From Pseudomonadota bacterium (GTDB lineage: Bacteria; Myxococcota; Myxococcia; Myxococcales; Myxococcaceae): a DNA stretch of 6,067 nt. A program made the translations under genes and the position numbers. The DNA is taken from NCBI GenBank assembly GCA_023424585.1, contig JAFADT010000016.1, positions 1-6,067 on the forward strand. The letters are read 5' to 3'. The notes beneath the pieces are model-generated. The model worked only from the letters and a program-made list of their open reading frames with translations. It was not told the origin of the DNA and ran no database searches. The first letter of the stretch is position 1; the number at the start of each line of letters is the position of its first letter. This document shows, one piece after another, positions 1 to 6,067 of this stretch.

Positions 1-2
1 GG

Positions 3-620
3 GTGAAGGCAGCGGCGGTGGGGGCGGCGGTGGTGTCGGCGCCGGCGATGGCCCAGGACGTGGGGTACTCGTCCACGGGGCAGGAGCAGCAGCGGCGCGG
101 GGCGTTCCTGCTGGAGCTGCAGCCGCCCGCGCTGGACGGCTCGCTGTACGGCGTGCGGGCGGAGGTGGCGCCGTCGAAGGACTCGCGGCTGGCGTTCGGC
201 CTGCTGGGGCGCGCGGGCGGGTGGAGCCGGTCGCTGGGCGCGAAGGCGCGCTTCAGCAACGTGGGCGGCCATGACGTGAAGCTCAACTTCGGCGTGGGCG
301 TGGACGGCCGCTACACGCTGGCCTTCCTGGCGGACGGCACGGTGCGCCCGTTCGTGGGGGTGTCGCTGGGCCTGGAGGAGTTCGTCGCGCGGCGGAGCGG
401 CGCGGCGGCGCCGGACCTCAAGGACTACACGACGACGGCCTTCCTGGAGCCGACGCTGGGCGTGATGTGGCGGCCGGGCTCCGGGCGCGTGGGCCTGTCC
501 GCGCGGGCGGGCCCGGGCTTCACCTTCACGGACGTGCGCGAGCTCCAGGTGGGCTCCAGCAACCTGGGCCTGCGCACGGTGTACCCCACGGCGTCGCTGG
601 GCCTGCTGGTCGTCCTGTAG
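3..620 (+). CDS. Predicted secreted/outer-membrane beta-barrel-like protein (5' end may lie outside window)
   Basis: This reading frame of 205 codons starts with GTG two bases into the window, so no ribosome binding site can be seen and the true start may be further upstream. The first 17 residues (Met-Lys followed by an Ala/Val-rich stretch, ending Ala15-Met16-Ala17 before Gln-Asp) look like a short signal peptide with a type I cleavage site after Ala17; a missing upstream part would explain its shortness. The mature part has alternating hydrophobic and polar residues, many glycines, and turn-like segments in a repeated strand-turn-strand pattern (for example around residues 60-85, 93-105, 110-122, 145-155 and 160-175). 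It ends in a hydrophobic strand of the Thr-Ala-Ser-Leu-Gly-Leu-Leu type. This is the look of a small outer-membrane beta-barrel or porin-like protein. No specific family or ligand is recognised. It lies 58 bp before the next gene, which seems to have its own promoter. Confidence is good that it codes, moderate for barrel topology. Confidence 0.72.
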   Translation: MKAAAVGAAVVSAPAMAQDVGYSSTGQEQQRRGAFLLELQPPALDGSLYGVRAEVAPSKDSRLAFGLLGRAGGWSRSLGAKARFSNVGGHDVKLNFGVGVDGRYTLAFLADGTVRPFVGVSLGLEEFVARRSGAAAPDLKDYTTTAFLEPTLGVMWRPGSGRVGLSARAGPGFTFTDVRELQVGSSNLGLRTVYPTASLGLLVVL

Positions 621-664
621 TCGACGCGGTCCGCGGAGGGTGCCGTGGGCGGTGGAGGCGTGGC

Positions 665-670
665 TACACT
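665..670 (+). promoter_or_regulatory. Probable -10 element of a leaderless promoter for the class V PLP enzyme
   Basis: The hexamer TACACT matches the housekeeping sigma -10 consensus TATAAT at four of six positions. It ends 8 bases before the ATG at 679, so transcription would begin at or within a base or two of the start codon. There is no Shine-Dalgarno sequence at a useful distance: the nearest purine-rich run, at 653-658, is about 20 bases from the ATG. A leaderless message is the simplest reading, and this arrangement is common in high-GC bacteria. No convincing -35 hexamer is visible at 16-18 bp spacing. It is a prediction from spacing and sequence only. Confidence 0.45.
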
Positions 671-678
671 CGCCGCCC

Positions 679-1818
679 ATGCCCGCTTCGTTCGAGTCCT
701 ACCGCGCCGAGTTCCCCGTCCTGAAGGAACAGCTCTACCTCAACCACGCGGGCGTCGCGCCCACCAGCGTGCGCGCCGCCGCCGCGGTGAAGGCGTGGAT
801 GGACGACGTGGTGAACCACGGCGTCCTCCATGAGCGGGACTGGGAGGCCCACAGCGAGAAAGTGCGCGGGCTCGCGGCGCGCGTCATCGGCGCCTCGCCG
901 CAGGAGGTGGCCTTCGTGCGCAACACCAGCCACGGCCTGGGGCTGGTGGCGGAGGGGCTGGACTGGCGGCCCGGGGACGAGGTCGCCGTCGCCACCCGCC
1001 TCGAGTACCCCTCCAACGTCTACCCGTGGCAGCACCTCCAGGACCGGGGCGTGGGGGTGCGGGAGATCCCCGCGCCGCGGGGGGGCGTGACGCCGGAGGC
1101 CGTGGCGTCCGTGCTCACCCCGCGCACGCGGCTGGTGGCGGTGTCGTCGGTGCAGTTCGCCACCGGCCACCGCACGGACCTGGAGGCGCTGGGCGCGCTG
1201 TGCGAGCGCGCGGGCGTACTGCTGTGCGTGGACGGCATCCAGAGCGTGGGCTGCATCCCGGTGGACGTGAAGCGGAGCCGCGCGCACTTCCTCAGCGCGG
1301 ACAGCCACAAGTGGATGCTGGGCATCTCCGGCATCGGCTTCCTGTACGTGGCGAAGGACGTGCTGCCGCGCGTGCGCCCCGCGCTGGTGGGCTGGCGCAG
1401 CACCACCGACGCGTGGAACTTCAACCGCTCGCACTTCGAGCTGCGCCCGGACGCGGCGAAGTTCGAGGAGGGCAGCGCGGCGTACCCCGGCATCTACGCG
1501 CTGGGCGCGGCGCTGGAGCTGCTGCTGGAGGTGGGGCCGGACGCCATCGGCGCGCGGATTGGCGCGCTGCTGGCCCGGCTGGACGCGGGCCTGCGCGGCC
1601 TGGGCTGCGACGTGGGGCCGGAGCCCCAGGACCGCGCGGGCATCCTCACCTTCCTGCCGCCCGGCGTGAACGTGCGGGCGCTCGGCGCGTACCTGGGGGA
1701 GCGGAGGGTGTCCCACTCCGTCCGGCGGGGGCGCATCCGCCTGTCGCCGCACTTCTACAACACGGACGAGGAGATGGACCGGCTGGTGGAGCTGGTGCGC
1801 GCGTACCGGCCCGGGTGA
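679..1818 (+). CDS. Aminotransferase class V-fold PLP-dependent enzyme (SufS/isopenicillin-N-epimerase-like, no loop cysteine)
   Basis: A 379-residue fold-type I PLP enzyme of normal length for the class V family (about 370-420). The N-terminus has the Tyr-Leu-Asn-His-Ala-Gly-Val-Ala-Pro motif near residues 18-26. Asp185 in Val-Asp-Gly, with Gln188, is the expected contact to the PLP ring. Lys211 in Ser-His-Lys-Trp is the expected Schiff-base lysine. The Arg-Ser-Thr-Thr segment (near 240) and the C-terminal Arg-Leu-Ser-Pro-His-Phe-Tyr-Asn-Thr segment fit the small domain. In SufS/CsdA desulfurases the C-terminal loop carries a nucleophilic cysteine before a corresponding Arg-X-Ser segment; here that stretch reads Ser-His-Ser-Val-Arg-Arg-Gly and has no cysteine. 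A persulfide-forming desulfurase is therefore unlikely; an aminotransferase, epimerase or lyase is more likely, with substrate unknown. The ATG at 679 was preferred to the in-frame GTG at 640 because the homologous part begins there and the -10 element lies between the two. It converges on cysK, 31 bp away. Confidence 0.9.
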   Translation: MPASFESYRAEFPVLKEQLYLNHAGVAPTSVRAAAAVKAWMDDVVNHGVLHERDWEAHSEKVRGLAARVIGASPQEVAFVRNTSHGLGLVAEGLDWRPGDEVAVATRLEYPSNVYPWQHLQDRGVGVREIPAPRGGVTPEAVASVLTPRTRLVAVSSVQFATGHRTDLEALGALCERAGVLLCVDGIQSVGCIPVDVKRSRAHFLSADSHKWMLGISGIGFLYVAKDVLPRVRPALVGWRSTTDAWNFNRSHFELRPDAAKFEEGSAAYPGIYALGAALELLLEVGPDAIGARIGALLARLDAGLRGLGCDVGPEPQDRAGILTFLPPGVNVRALGAYLGERRVSHSVRRGRIRLSPHFYNTDEEMDRLVELVRAYRPG

Positions 1819-1835
1819 GGCGTCCCCCGGGCCGG
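1806..1835. terminator. Perfect GC inverted repeat at the convergent gene end, candidate bidirectional terminator
   Basis: The arms CCGGCCCGGG (1806-1815) and CCCGGGCCGG (1826-1835) are exactly complementary, giving a 10-bp all-G/C stem with a 10-nt loop. The stop codon of the class V PLP enzyme (1816-1818) is the first three bases of the loop, so the left arm is coding. The end of cysK lies 15 bp beyond the right arm, so both transcripts would carry the hairpin. There is no T-tract on either strand, so it is not a classical intrinsic terminator; it could act as a U-less terminator, as a 3'-end stabiliser, or be chance in high-GC DNA. Confidence 0.5.
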
Positions 1836-1849
1836 GCACGCGGTGACCG

Positions 1850-2770
<921 letters not shown>

Positions 2771-2775
2771 GGCGG

Positions 2776-2780
2776 CTCCT
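2776..2780 (-). promoter_or_regulatory. Shine-Dalgarno sequence of cysK
   Basis: On the minus strand the sequence reads AGGAG followed by five bases and then the ATG at 2770. It fixes the cysK start against the long upstream extension of the open frame. It contrasts with cysE, the first gene of the pair, which shows no such site. Confidence 0.75.
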
Positions 2781-2814
2781 GTGAATGGGGAACGGGCACT
2801 GCGTGAGGGAAGGC

Positions 2815-3660
2815 TCAAATCTGGTAGTCGAGGACGTCCAGGCCCTCGTCGCCCTGGCGCGCGCGCACCTCGCTGCGGCGGGTGACGACGGACTGGGCGG
2901 GCACGCTCTGCGTGAGCCACGCGTTGCCGGCGATGATGCTGCCCTTGCCCACCACGGTGTTGCCGCCGAGGATGGTGGCGTTCGCGTACACCACCACGTC
3001 GTCCTCGATGGTGGGGTGGCGCTTCCGGTCCGCCAGCGCCTTCTCCACCATCAGCGCGCCCAGCGTGACGCCCTGGTAGAGCTTCACGTTGTCGCCAATC
3101 ACGGTCGTCTCGCCGATGACCAGGCCCGTGCCGTGGTCGATGACGAACCCGCGGCCGATGGTGGCGCCCGGGTGGATGTCCACGCCGGTGCGCTGGTGGG
3201 CGTACTCGGTGAGCAGGCGCGGCAGCAGGGGGAAGTTCAGCCGGTGCAGCGCGTTCGCCACGCGGTAGATGGCGATGGCGTAGAAGCCCGGGTAGGTGAG
3301 CACCACCTCGTCCACGCTGCGCGCGGCGGGGTCCGCCTCGAAGATGGCGCGGGCGTCCAGTTGCAGCCACTCGTAGAGGTCCGGCAGCTTCGCCATGAAG
3401 CGGGAGGACAGGCCCGCGTCCGAGACGGGGTAGTGCGGCGCGAGCAGCGCCTGGATGCGCTGGAGGCTCGCCTCCACGGCGGTGACGTCCCGGCGCACGG
3501 CGGCGGCGTTGCACTCCAGCCGCTCCGCGAAGTGGGGGAAGAGCAGCCCCAGCACCTGCGCGACGAACTCGGGCGCCGCCTTTCGCACGTCCGGGGGGAA
3601 GCAGTGGCGCTGGCGCGCCTCCAGCAGGGTGGAAATCAGTCGGGCGTTCGGGTCGTCCAT
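2815..3660 (-). CDS. cysE: Serine O-acetyltransferase (CysE/EpsC type)
   Basis: A 281-residue enzyme transferring acetyl from acetyl-CoA to L-serine to give O-acetylserine, the substrate of CysK. An N-terminal helical domain (about 1-155) is followed by a left-handed beta-helix built from hexapeptide repeats (about 156-258). Catalytic landmarks are visible: Asp110-Pro111 in the helical domain, Asp161-Ile-His-Pro-Gly-Ala, and Asp175-His176 in the Ile-Asp-His-Gly-Thr-Gly segment followed by Ile-Gly-Glu-Thr, matching E. coli CysE Asp92 and Asp157-His158. The insertion with Glu206-Lys-Ala and Arg-His-Pro-Thr-Ile at 214-218 is the form seen in proteins often labelled EpsC, so that name is an alternative. 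The C-terminus ends Asp-Tyr-Gln-Ile281, the pattern used by serine acetyltransferases to dock into CysK. The start at 3660 is the first ATG that gives a normal N-terminus; no Shine-Dalgarno precedes it and the message may have a leader of only a few bases. It is the first gene of the pair, and feedback inhibition by cysteine is usual in the family. Confidence 0.94.
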   Translation of the reverse strand: MDDPNARLISTLLEARQRHCFPPDVRKAAPEFVAQVLGLLFPHFAERLECNAAAVRRDVTAVEASLQRIQALLAPHYPVSDAGLSSRFMAKLPDLYEWLQLDARAIFEADPAARSVDEVVLTYPGFYAIAIYRVANALHRLNFPLLPRLLTEYAHQRTGVDIHPGATIGRGFVIDHGTGLVIGETTVIGDNVKLYQGVTLGALMVEKALADRKRHPTIEDDVVVYANATILGGNTVVGKGSIIAGNAWLTQSVPAQSVVTRRSEVRARQGDEGLDVLDYQI

Positions 3661-3673
3661 GGGGCGTTGCGTC

Positions 3674-3679
3674 AGGATA
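3674..3679 (-). promoter_or_regulatory. Candidate -10 element for the cysE-cysK operon
   Basis: On the minus strand the hexamer reads TATCCT, within TTATCCT, matching TATAAT at four of six positions in otherwise GC-rich DNA. It lies 13 bases before the cysE ATG, so the 5' leader would be about 6-7 bases, too short for a standard ribosome binding site. An A-rich patch lies further upstream (minus-strand GGAAACAAAGAAAACG, plus-strand 3694-3709), in the place of a -35 or upstream element, but no good TTGACA-like hexamer is found. Confidence 0.35.
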
Positions 3680-3870
3680 ACGTGTCGGTGCGGCGTTTTC
3701 TTTGTTTCCGTCCGGGGAATGGCGGGTGTGGGCGGGATTCGCCTTTTCCGGGTGTCGGGGGCGCCGCGGCCGGGTTCCGGACGTGGATGCCGTCGGCGGG
3801 AAAACGTCGCGGCCGTCCGGTCGGAGGCCCCGCTCCCCGCCGGTGCTTGCCGCGCCGGGGCCGCCCTGGG

Positions 3871-3876
3871 GACGAT
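3871..3876 (+). promoter_or_regulatory. Weak candidate -10 element for a leaderless acyl-CoA synthetase message
   Basis: GACGAT matches TATAAT at only three of six positions but ends six bases before the ATG at 3883, the same geometry as the better -10 candidate before the class V PLP gene. The only alternative translation signal is GGGGA at about 10 bases from the ATG, a poor Shine-Dalgarno. The call rests mainly on spacing. Confidence 0.22.
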
Positions 3877-3882
3877 GCGGGC

Positions 3883-5526
3883 ATGACGACCGCCCTGTCC
3901 TATGCCCACGGCACCAGCACCACCCCGCTGCTGGGGGAGACGATTGGTCAGAACCTGCGTCGCACCGTCGAGCGGTGCGGCGACCGGGAGGCGCTGGTGG
4001 TGGCCTCGCAGCACTACCGCGTCACCTGGCGGCAGTTCTGGGACGCGACGACGGCGGTGGCCAAGGGCCTGCTGGCGCTGGGCATCCAGAAGGGGGACCG
4101 GGTGGGGCTCTGGTCTCCCAACCGCTTCGAGTGGACGGTGTCGCAGTACGCGCTCGCGCGCACGGGCGCCATCCTGGTCAACCTGAACCCGGCCTACCGC
4201 ACGTCGGAGCTGGAGTACGCGCTCAACCAGGCGGGGGTGAGCGTGCTGCTCCTGGCGAAGGGCTTCCGGCAGACGGACTACACGCGGATGCTGGAGGAGG
4301 TGCGGCCCCGGTGCGCGGGCCTGCGCGAGGCGCTGGTGCTGGACTCGGACTGGGAGCGGCTGGTGCGGGGCGGCGCGAGCGTGGGGGACGACGTGCTGGA
4401 GGCGCGGGAGCTGTCGCTCCAGTTCGACGACCCCATCAACATCCAGTACACGTCCGGCACCACGGGCTTCCCGAAGGGCGCGACGCTGTCGCACCACAAC
4501 GTGCTGAACAACGGCTTCTTCGTGGGTGAGGTGCTGCGCTACGGGCCGGAGGACCGCGTGTGCATCCCGGTGCCCTTCTACCATTGCTTCGGCATGGTGA
4601 TGGGCAACCTGGCCTGCACGTCGCATGGGTCCACCATGGTGATTCCGGGCGAGGCGTTCGACCCGCTGGCGGTGCTCCAGGCGGTGCAGGCCGAGCGCTG
4701 CACGTCGCTCTACGGCGTGCCCACGATGTTCATCGCGGAGCTGGACCACCCGCGCTTCGGCGAGTTCGACCTGGGCTCGCTGCGCACGGGCATCATGGCG
4801 GGGTCGCCGTGTCCGGTGGAGGTGATGAAGCAGGTGCAGTCGCGGATGCACATGGAAGAGGTCACCATCTGCTACGGCATGACGGAGACGTCGCCCGTGT
4901 CCACGCAGAACCCGCTGGACGACACGCTGGAGCGGCGCGTGGGGACGGTGGGGCGCGTGCATCCGCACCTGGAGGTGAAGGTGGTGGAGCCGGAGACGGG
5001 CGCGGTGGTGCCGCTGGGGCAGCCGGGGGAGCTGTGCACGCGGGGCTACAGCGTGATGCTCGGGTACTGGGACAACGCGGAGGCCACGGCGGCGGCCATC
5101 GACCGGGCGGGGTGGATGCACACGGGCGACCTGGCGACCATGGACGCGGAGGGCTACGTCAAGATCGTCGGTCGCATCAAGGACATGATCATCCGGGGCG
5201 GGGAGAACGTGTACCCGCGCGAGGTGGAGGAGTTCCTCCACACGCACCCGGACATCTCCGAGGCGCAGGTCATCGGCGTGCCCAGCGTGAAGTACGGCGA
5301 GGAGGTGATGGCGTGGGTGCGGCTGAAGTCCGGCGCGTCGCTGACGGCCGAGGTGCTGGTGGCCTTCTGCGCGGGCCGCATCTCCACGTTCAAGATTCCC
5401 CGCCACTGGAAGTTCGTGGACAGCTTCCCGATGACGGTCACCGGGAAGGTGCAGAAGTTCCGCATGCGCGAGGTCTCCATCGCCGAGCTGGGGCTCGGCG
5501 ACGTGGCCAGCCTCAAGACCGCTTGA
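3883..5526 (+). CDS. Medium/long-chain fatty acyl-CoA synthetase (AMP-binding, ACSF2-like)
   Basis: A 547-residue adenylate-forming enzyme that activates a fatty acid with ATP to an acyl-adenylate and then transfers it to CoA, feeding beta-oxidation or lipid synthesis in the cytoplasm. The core motifs are in order and intact: phosphate-binding loop [11 protein letters not shown] at 189-199; Tyr-Gly-Met-Thr-Glu at 331-335; Trp-Met-His-Thr-Gly-Asp at 411-416, with Asp416 for the ribose; hinge region Gly-Arg-Ile-Lys-Asp at 430-434 followed by Arg-Gly-Gly-Glu-Asn-Val-Tyr-Pro; and the catalytic Lys522 in Thr-Gly-Lys-Val-Gln-Lys. The length and the N-terminal Leu-Leu-Gly-Glu-Thr-Ile-Gly segment resemble ACSF2-type medium-chain synthetases more than E. 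coli FadD, so no symbol is given; chain length cannot be read from sequence. ATG at 3883 was chosen because homology begins just after it; the frame stays open to 2785, but that part is antisense to cysE. It is divergent from cysE, and its last 14 bases overlap the TfoX-domain gene on the other strand. Confidence 0.93.
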   Translation: MTTALSYAHGTSTTPLLGETIGQNLRRTVERCGDREALVVASQHYRVTWRQFWDATTAVAKGLLALGIQKGDRVGLWSPNRFEWTVSQYALARTGAILVNLNPAYRTSELEYALNQAGVSVLLLAKGFRQTDYTRMLEEVRPRCAGLREALVLDSDWERLVRGGASVGDDVLEARELSLQFDDPINIQYTSGTTGFPKGATLSHHNVLNNGFFVGEVLRYGPEDRVCIPVPFYHCFGMVMGNLACTSHGSTMVIPGEAFDPLAVLQAVQAERCTSLYGVPTMFIAELDHPRFGEFDLGSLRTGIMAGSPCPVEVMKQVQSRMHMEEVTICYGMTETSPVSTQNPLDDTLERRVGTVGRVHPHLEVKVVEPETGAVVPLGQPGELCTRGYSVMLGYWDNAEATAAAIDRAGWMHTGDLATMDAEGYVKIVGRIKDMIIRGGENVYPREVEEFLHTHPDISEAQVIGVPSVKYGEEVMAWVRLKSGASLTAEVLVAFCAGRISTFKIPRHWKFVDSFPMTVTGKVQKFRMREVSIAELGLGDVASLKTA

Positions 5527-5529
5527 GGC
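5510..5529. terminator. Inverted repeat carrying both stop codons of a convergent overlapping gene pair
   Basis: The arms GCCTCAAG (5510-5517) and CTTGAGGC (5522-5529) are perfectly complementary and enclose the four-base loop ACCG. The left arm contains TCA (5513-5515), the stop codon of the minus-strand TfoX-domain gene. The right arm contains TGA (5524-5526), the stop of the acyl-CoA synthetase. One palindrome thus supplies both stops and would form a hairpin at both 3' ends. There is no T-tract on either side, so a classical intrinsic terminator is not shown; a U-less bidirectional terminator or an mRNA-end protector is inferred. Confidence 0.5.
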
Positions 5530-5986
5530 GCTTCGTGGCGGGGGCCTTCCTGGCGGTCGCGGGCTTCTTCGCTGCTGGAGCCTTCTTCTCCGCGGGGGCC
5601 TGCTTCTTGGCGGCCGGAGGCTTCTTCGCCGTCGGCGCCTTCTTCGCGGCCTTCTTCATCGCGGCGCGGCTGGCGGCGTCCACGGCGCGGCGGGCCCAGG
5701 GGAGCAGTCGGCGGCCGTCGTCCTCGGCGTCCGCGGGGGGCGTCCAGTAGCTCATGGGCTGTTCCTTGCCCCGGCTTTGGTAGATGAAGGGACGGCAGCC
5801 CTCAGCCTCGAAGGCGGGGCGGGTGACCTCGTCCGTCTTCAGGTAGAGCTGGCCCTGGATGATGAGGCCGAACATCCGGCCGCCGAAGTACAGGCCCCAG
5901 CCGCCGAACATCGAGCGGGCCTGCACCGGGCCGAGCGGCTCCAGCAGTTCGAGCGTGTACTCCATGAAGCTGTCCGTGCGGGGCAT
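5513..5986 (-). CDS. TfoX N-terminal domain protein with a histone H1-like basic tail
   Basis: A 157-residue protein in two parts. Residues 1-105 resemble the TfoX N-terminal domain: a helix with Tyr-Thr-Leu-Glu-Leu-Leu, then [18 protein letters not shown] near 38-42, Leu-Tyr-Leu-Lys-Thr-Asp at 47-52, Tyr-Trp-Thr-Pro-Pro at 80-84, then a helix with Trp97-Ala-Arg-Arg-Ala. The family is named after the competence regulator TfoX/Sxy, but stand-alone N-domain proteins are common and mostly uncharacterised, so a role in competence is not claimed. Residues 109-157 are a low-complexity tail: 15 Lys, 3 Arg, 16 Ala and 7 Pro in 49 residues, with one Glu and no Asp, built on Ala-Lys-Lys-X-Pro-Ala units. 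This resembles the C-terminal tail of histone H1 and would bind DNA or RNA nonspecifically. The ATG at 5986 has GGAGGA seven bases upstream. The 3' end overlaps the convergent acyl-CoA synthetase by 14 bp. Confidence 0.85.
   Translation of the reverse strand: MPRTDSFMEYTLELLEPLGPVQARSMFGGWGLYFGGRMFGLIIQGQLYLKTDEVTRPAFEAEGCRPFIYQSRGKEQPMSYWTPPADAEDDGRRLLPWARRAVDAASRAAMKKAAKKAPTAKKPPAAKKQAPAEKKAPAAKKPATARKAPATKRLKRS
5516..5660 (-). repeat. Degenerate short tandem repeat encoding the Ala-Lys-Lys-Pro tail
   Basis: The coding strand repeats AAGAAG plus a GC-rich spacer at roughly 15-24 base intervals, giving repeated Ala-Lys-Lys-X-Pro-Ala units in the last 49 residues of the TfoX-domain protein. 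Six Lys-Lys pairs are visible. The copies vary at third codon positions and in spacing, so this is a diverged low-complexity coding repeat, not a recent exact duplication. Such tails can change length by slippage. Confidence 0.7.
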
Positions 5987-5993
5987 GGCGAAG

Positions 5994-5999
5994 TCCTCC
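5994..5999 (-). promoter_or_regulatory. Shine-Dalgarno sequence of the TfoX-domain gene
   Basis: On the minus strand GGAGGA lies seven bases before the ATG at 5986, a strong and well-placed ribosome binding site that fixes this start. Confidence 0.75.
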
Positions 6000-6008
6000 G
6001 GTCCCCGG

Positions 6009-6014
6009 ACTCTA
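6009..6014 (-). promoter_or_regulatory. Candidate -10 element for the TfoX-domain gene
   Basis: The minus-strand hexamer TAGAGT matches TATAAT at four of six positions and lies 22 bases before the ATG, leaving a leader of about 15 bases that would still contain the Shine-Dalgarno. No clear -35 element is seen. The gene could instead be read through from the upstream minus-strand gene that seems to end at 6036. Confidence 0.3.
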
Positions 6015-6035
6015 GCGGCCTGGAGGGTGAAGGCC

Positions 6036-6067
6036 TCACACCTCCTTGAAGGACATGCCGGTGGCGC
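6036..6067 (-). CDS. C-terminal end of an unidentified gene (partial, cut by window edge)
   Basis: Read on the minus strand, the last bases give Ala-Thr-Gly-Met-Ser-Phe-Lys-Glu-Val and a TGA stop at 6038-6036. All nine sense codons end in G or C, as real genes do here. The stop is 49 bp before the TfoX-domain start on the same strand, a plausible gene spacing. Nine residues are too few to name a family, and the GC bias makes a chance match possible. Confidence 0.35.
   Translation of the reverse strand, partial: ATGMSFKEV

Larger units (their letters stand above)
3661..3882. other. Divergent intergenic promoter region between cysE and the acyl-CoA synthetase gene
   Basis: These 222 bp are the longest non-coding stretch in the window and must hold control elements for both flanking genes. 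Visible features are the candidate cysE -10 element; a T-rich patch at 3696-3708, unusual for this DNA; and three copies of the 7-mer CCGGACG or its complement (CGTCCGG at 3710-3716 and 3814-3820, CCGGACG at 3777-3783). The latter two form an inverted repeat with a 30-base spacing. None matches a binding site I can name. No open frame here has support, and no riboswitch fold was recognised. Confidence 0.6.

Noticed and set aside
664..1839. 391-codon open frame antisense to the class V PLP gene
   Set aside because: Its protein is His/Arg/Ala/Val-rich with no family motifs, and it mirrors the opposite-strand gene codon for codon. Long antisense frames are expected where third positions are nearly all G or C.
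2771..3514. In-frame upstream extension of cysK to a 554-codon frame
   Set aside because: It overlaps cysE in another frame on the same strand and is Arg/Pro/His-rich. CysK homology begins at the ATG at 2770, which has its own ribosome site.
2785..3882. In-frame upstream extension of the acyl-CoA synthetase to a 913-codon frame
   Set aside because: The extension runs antisense through all of cysE and yields low-complexity His/Val/Arg/Asp sequence. The recognisable synthetase begins just after the ATG at 3883.
3455..3886. 143-codon plus-strand frame ending at an ATGA overlap with the synthetase start
   Set aside because: The ATGA overlap looks like translational coupling, but most of the frame is antisense to cysE, its composition is Arg/Ser/Ala noise, and no ribosome site was seen.
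3661..5406. In-frame upstream extension of cysE across the synthetase region
   Set aside because: It is antisense to the acyl-CoA synthetase and resembles no protein. The serine acetyltransferase N-terminus starts naturally at 3660.
5516..5660. Periodic CTTCTTC pattern considered as a CRISPR-like or regulatory repeat
   Set aside because: Units are short, uneven and imperfect, and are fully explained by Lys-Lys codon pairs in the coding tail on the minus strand.
4560..5750. 396-codon plus-strand frame overlapping the acyl-CoA synthetase
   Set aside because: It is Gly/Ala/Arg/His-rich shadow sequence in a different frame. Its hydrophobic Ala/Phe end arises only from reading the Lys-rich tail of the TfoX-domain gene on the wrong strand.

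Overview
The window is very GC-rich, and its reading frames have almost uniform G or C at third codon positions. Together with frequent antisense shadow ORFs, a leaderless-looking promoter and the look of the proteins, this suggests a deltaproteobacterium of the Myxococcus/Corallococcus type. That placement is inference from style, not a database match.

Layout, left to right: (1) a plus-strand secreted or outer-membrane beta-barrel-like protein running to 620, possibly cut at its 5' end by the window edge; (2) a plus-strand fold-type I (class V) PLP enzyme, 679-1818; (3) a minus-strand pair, cysE (3660-2815) followed 44 bp later by cysK (2770-1850), which converges on gene 2; (4) a 222-bp divergent promoter region, 3661-3882; (5) a plus-strand medium/long-chain acyl-CoA synthetase, 3883-5526; (6) a minus-strand TfoX-N-domain protein with a lysine/alanine/proline-rich tail, 5986-5513, whose 3' end overlaps the synthetase by 14 bp; (7) at the right edge, nine codons that look like the C-terminal end of another minus-strand gene.

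The best-supported functional unit is cysE-cysK. CysE makes O-acetylserine from serine and acetyl-CoA, and CysK replaces the acetate with sulfide to give cysteine. The CysE tail ends in Asp-Tyr-Gln-Ile. A terminal isoleucine is the anchor that docks serine acetyltransferase into the CysK active site, so the two adjacent products probably form the classical cysteine synthase complex. The class V PLP enzyme next door might be taken for a cysteine desulfurase, but it has no cysteine in the expected C-terminal loop. The other genes have no evident pathway link to one another.

The notable non-coding structure is at the two convergent junctions. Each holds a perfect inverted repeat placed on the stop codons: a 10-bp stem with a 10-nt loop at 1806-1835, and an 8-bp stem with a 4-nt loop at 5510-5529 whose arms contain both opposing stop codons. 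Neither has a T-tract. No CRISPR array, insertion sequence, tRNA, rRNA or riboswitch was recognised, and I see no convincing evidence of an undescribed multi-gene system. No gene-free stretch exceeds 300 bases.
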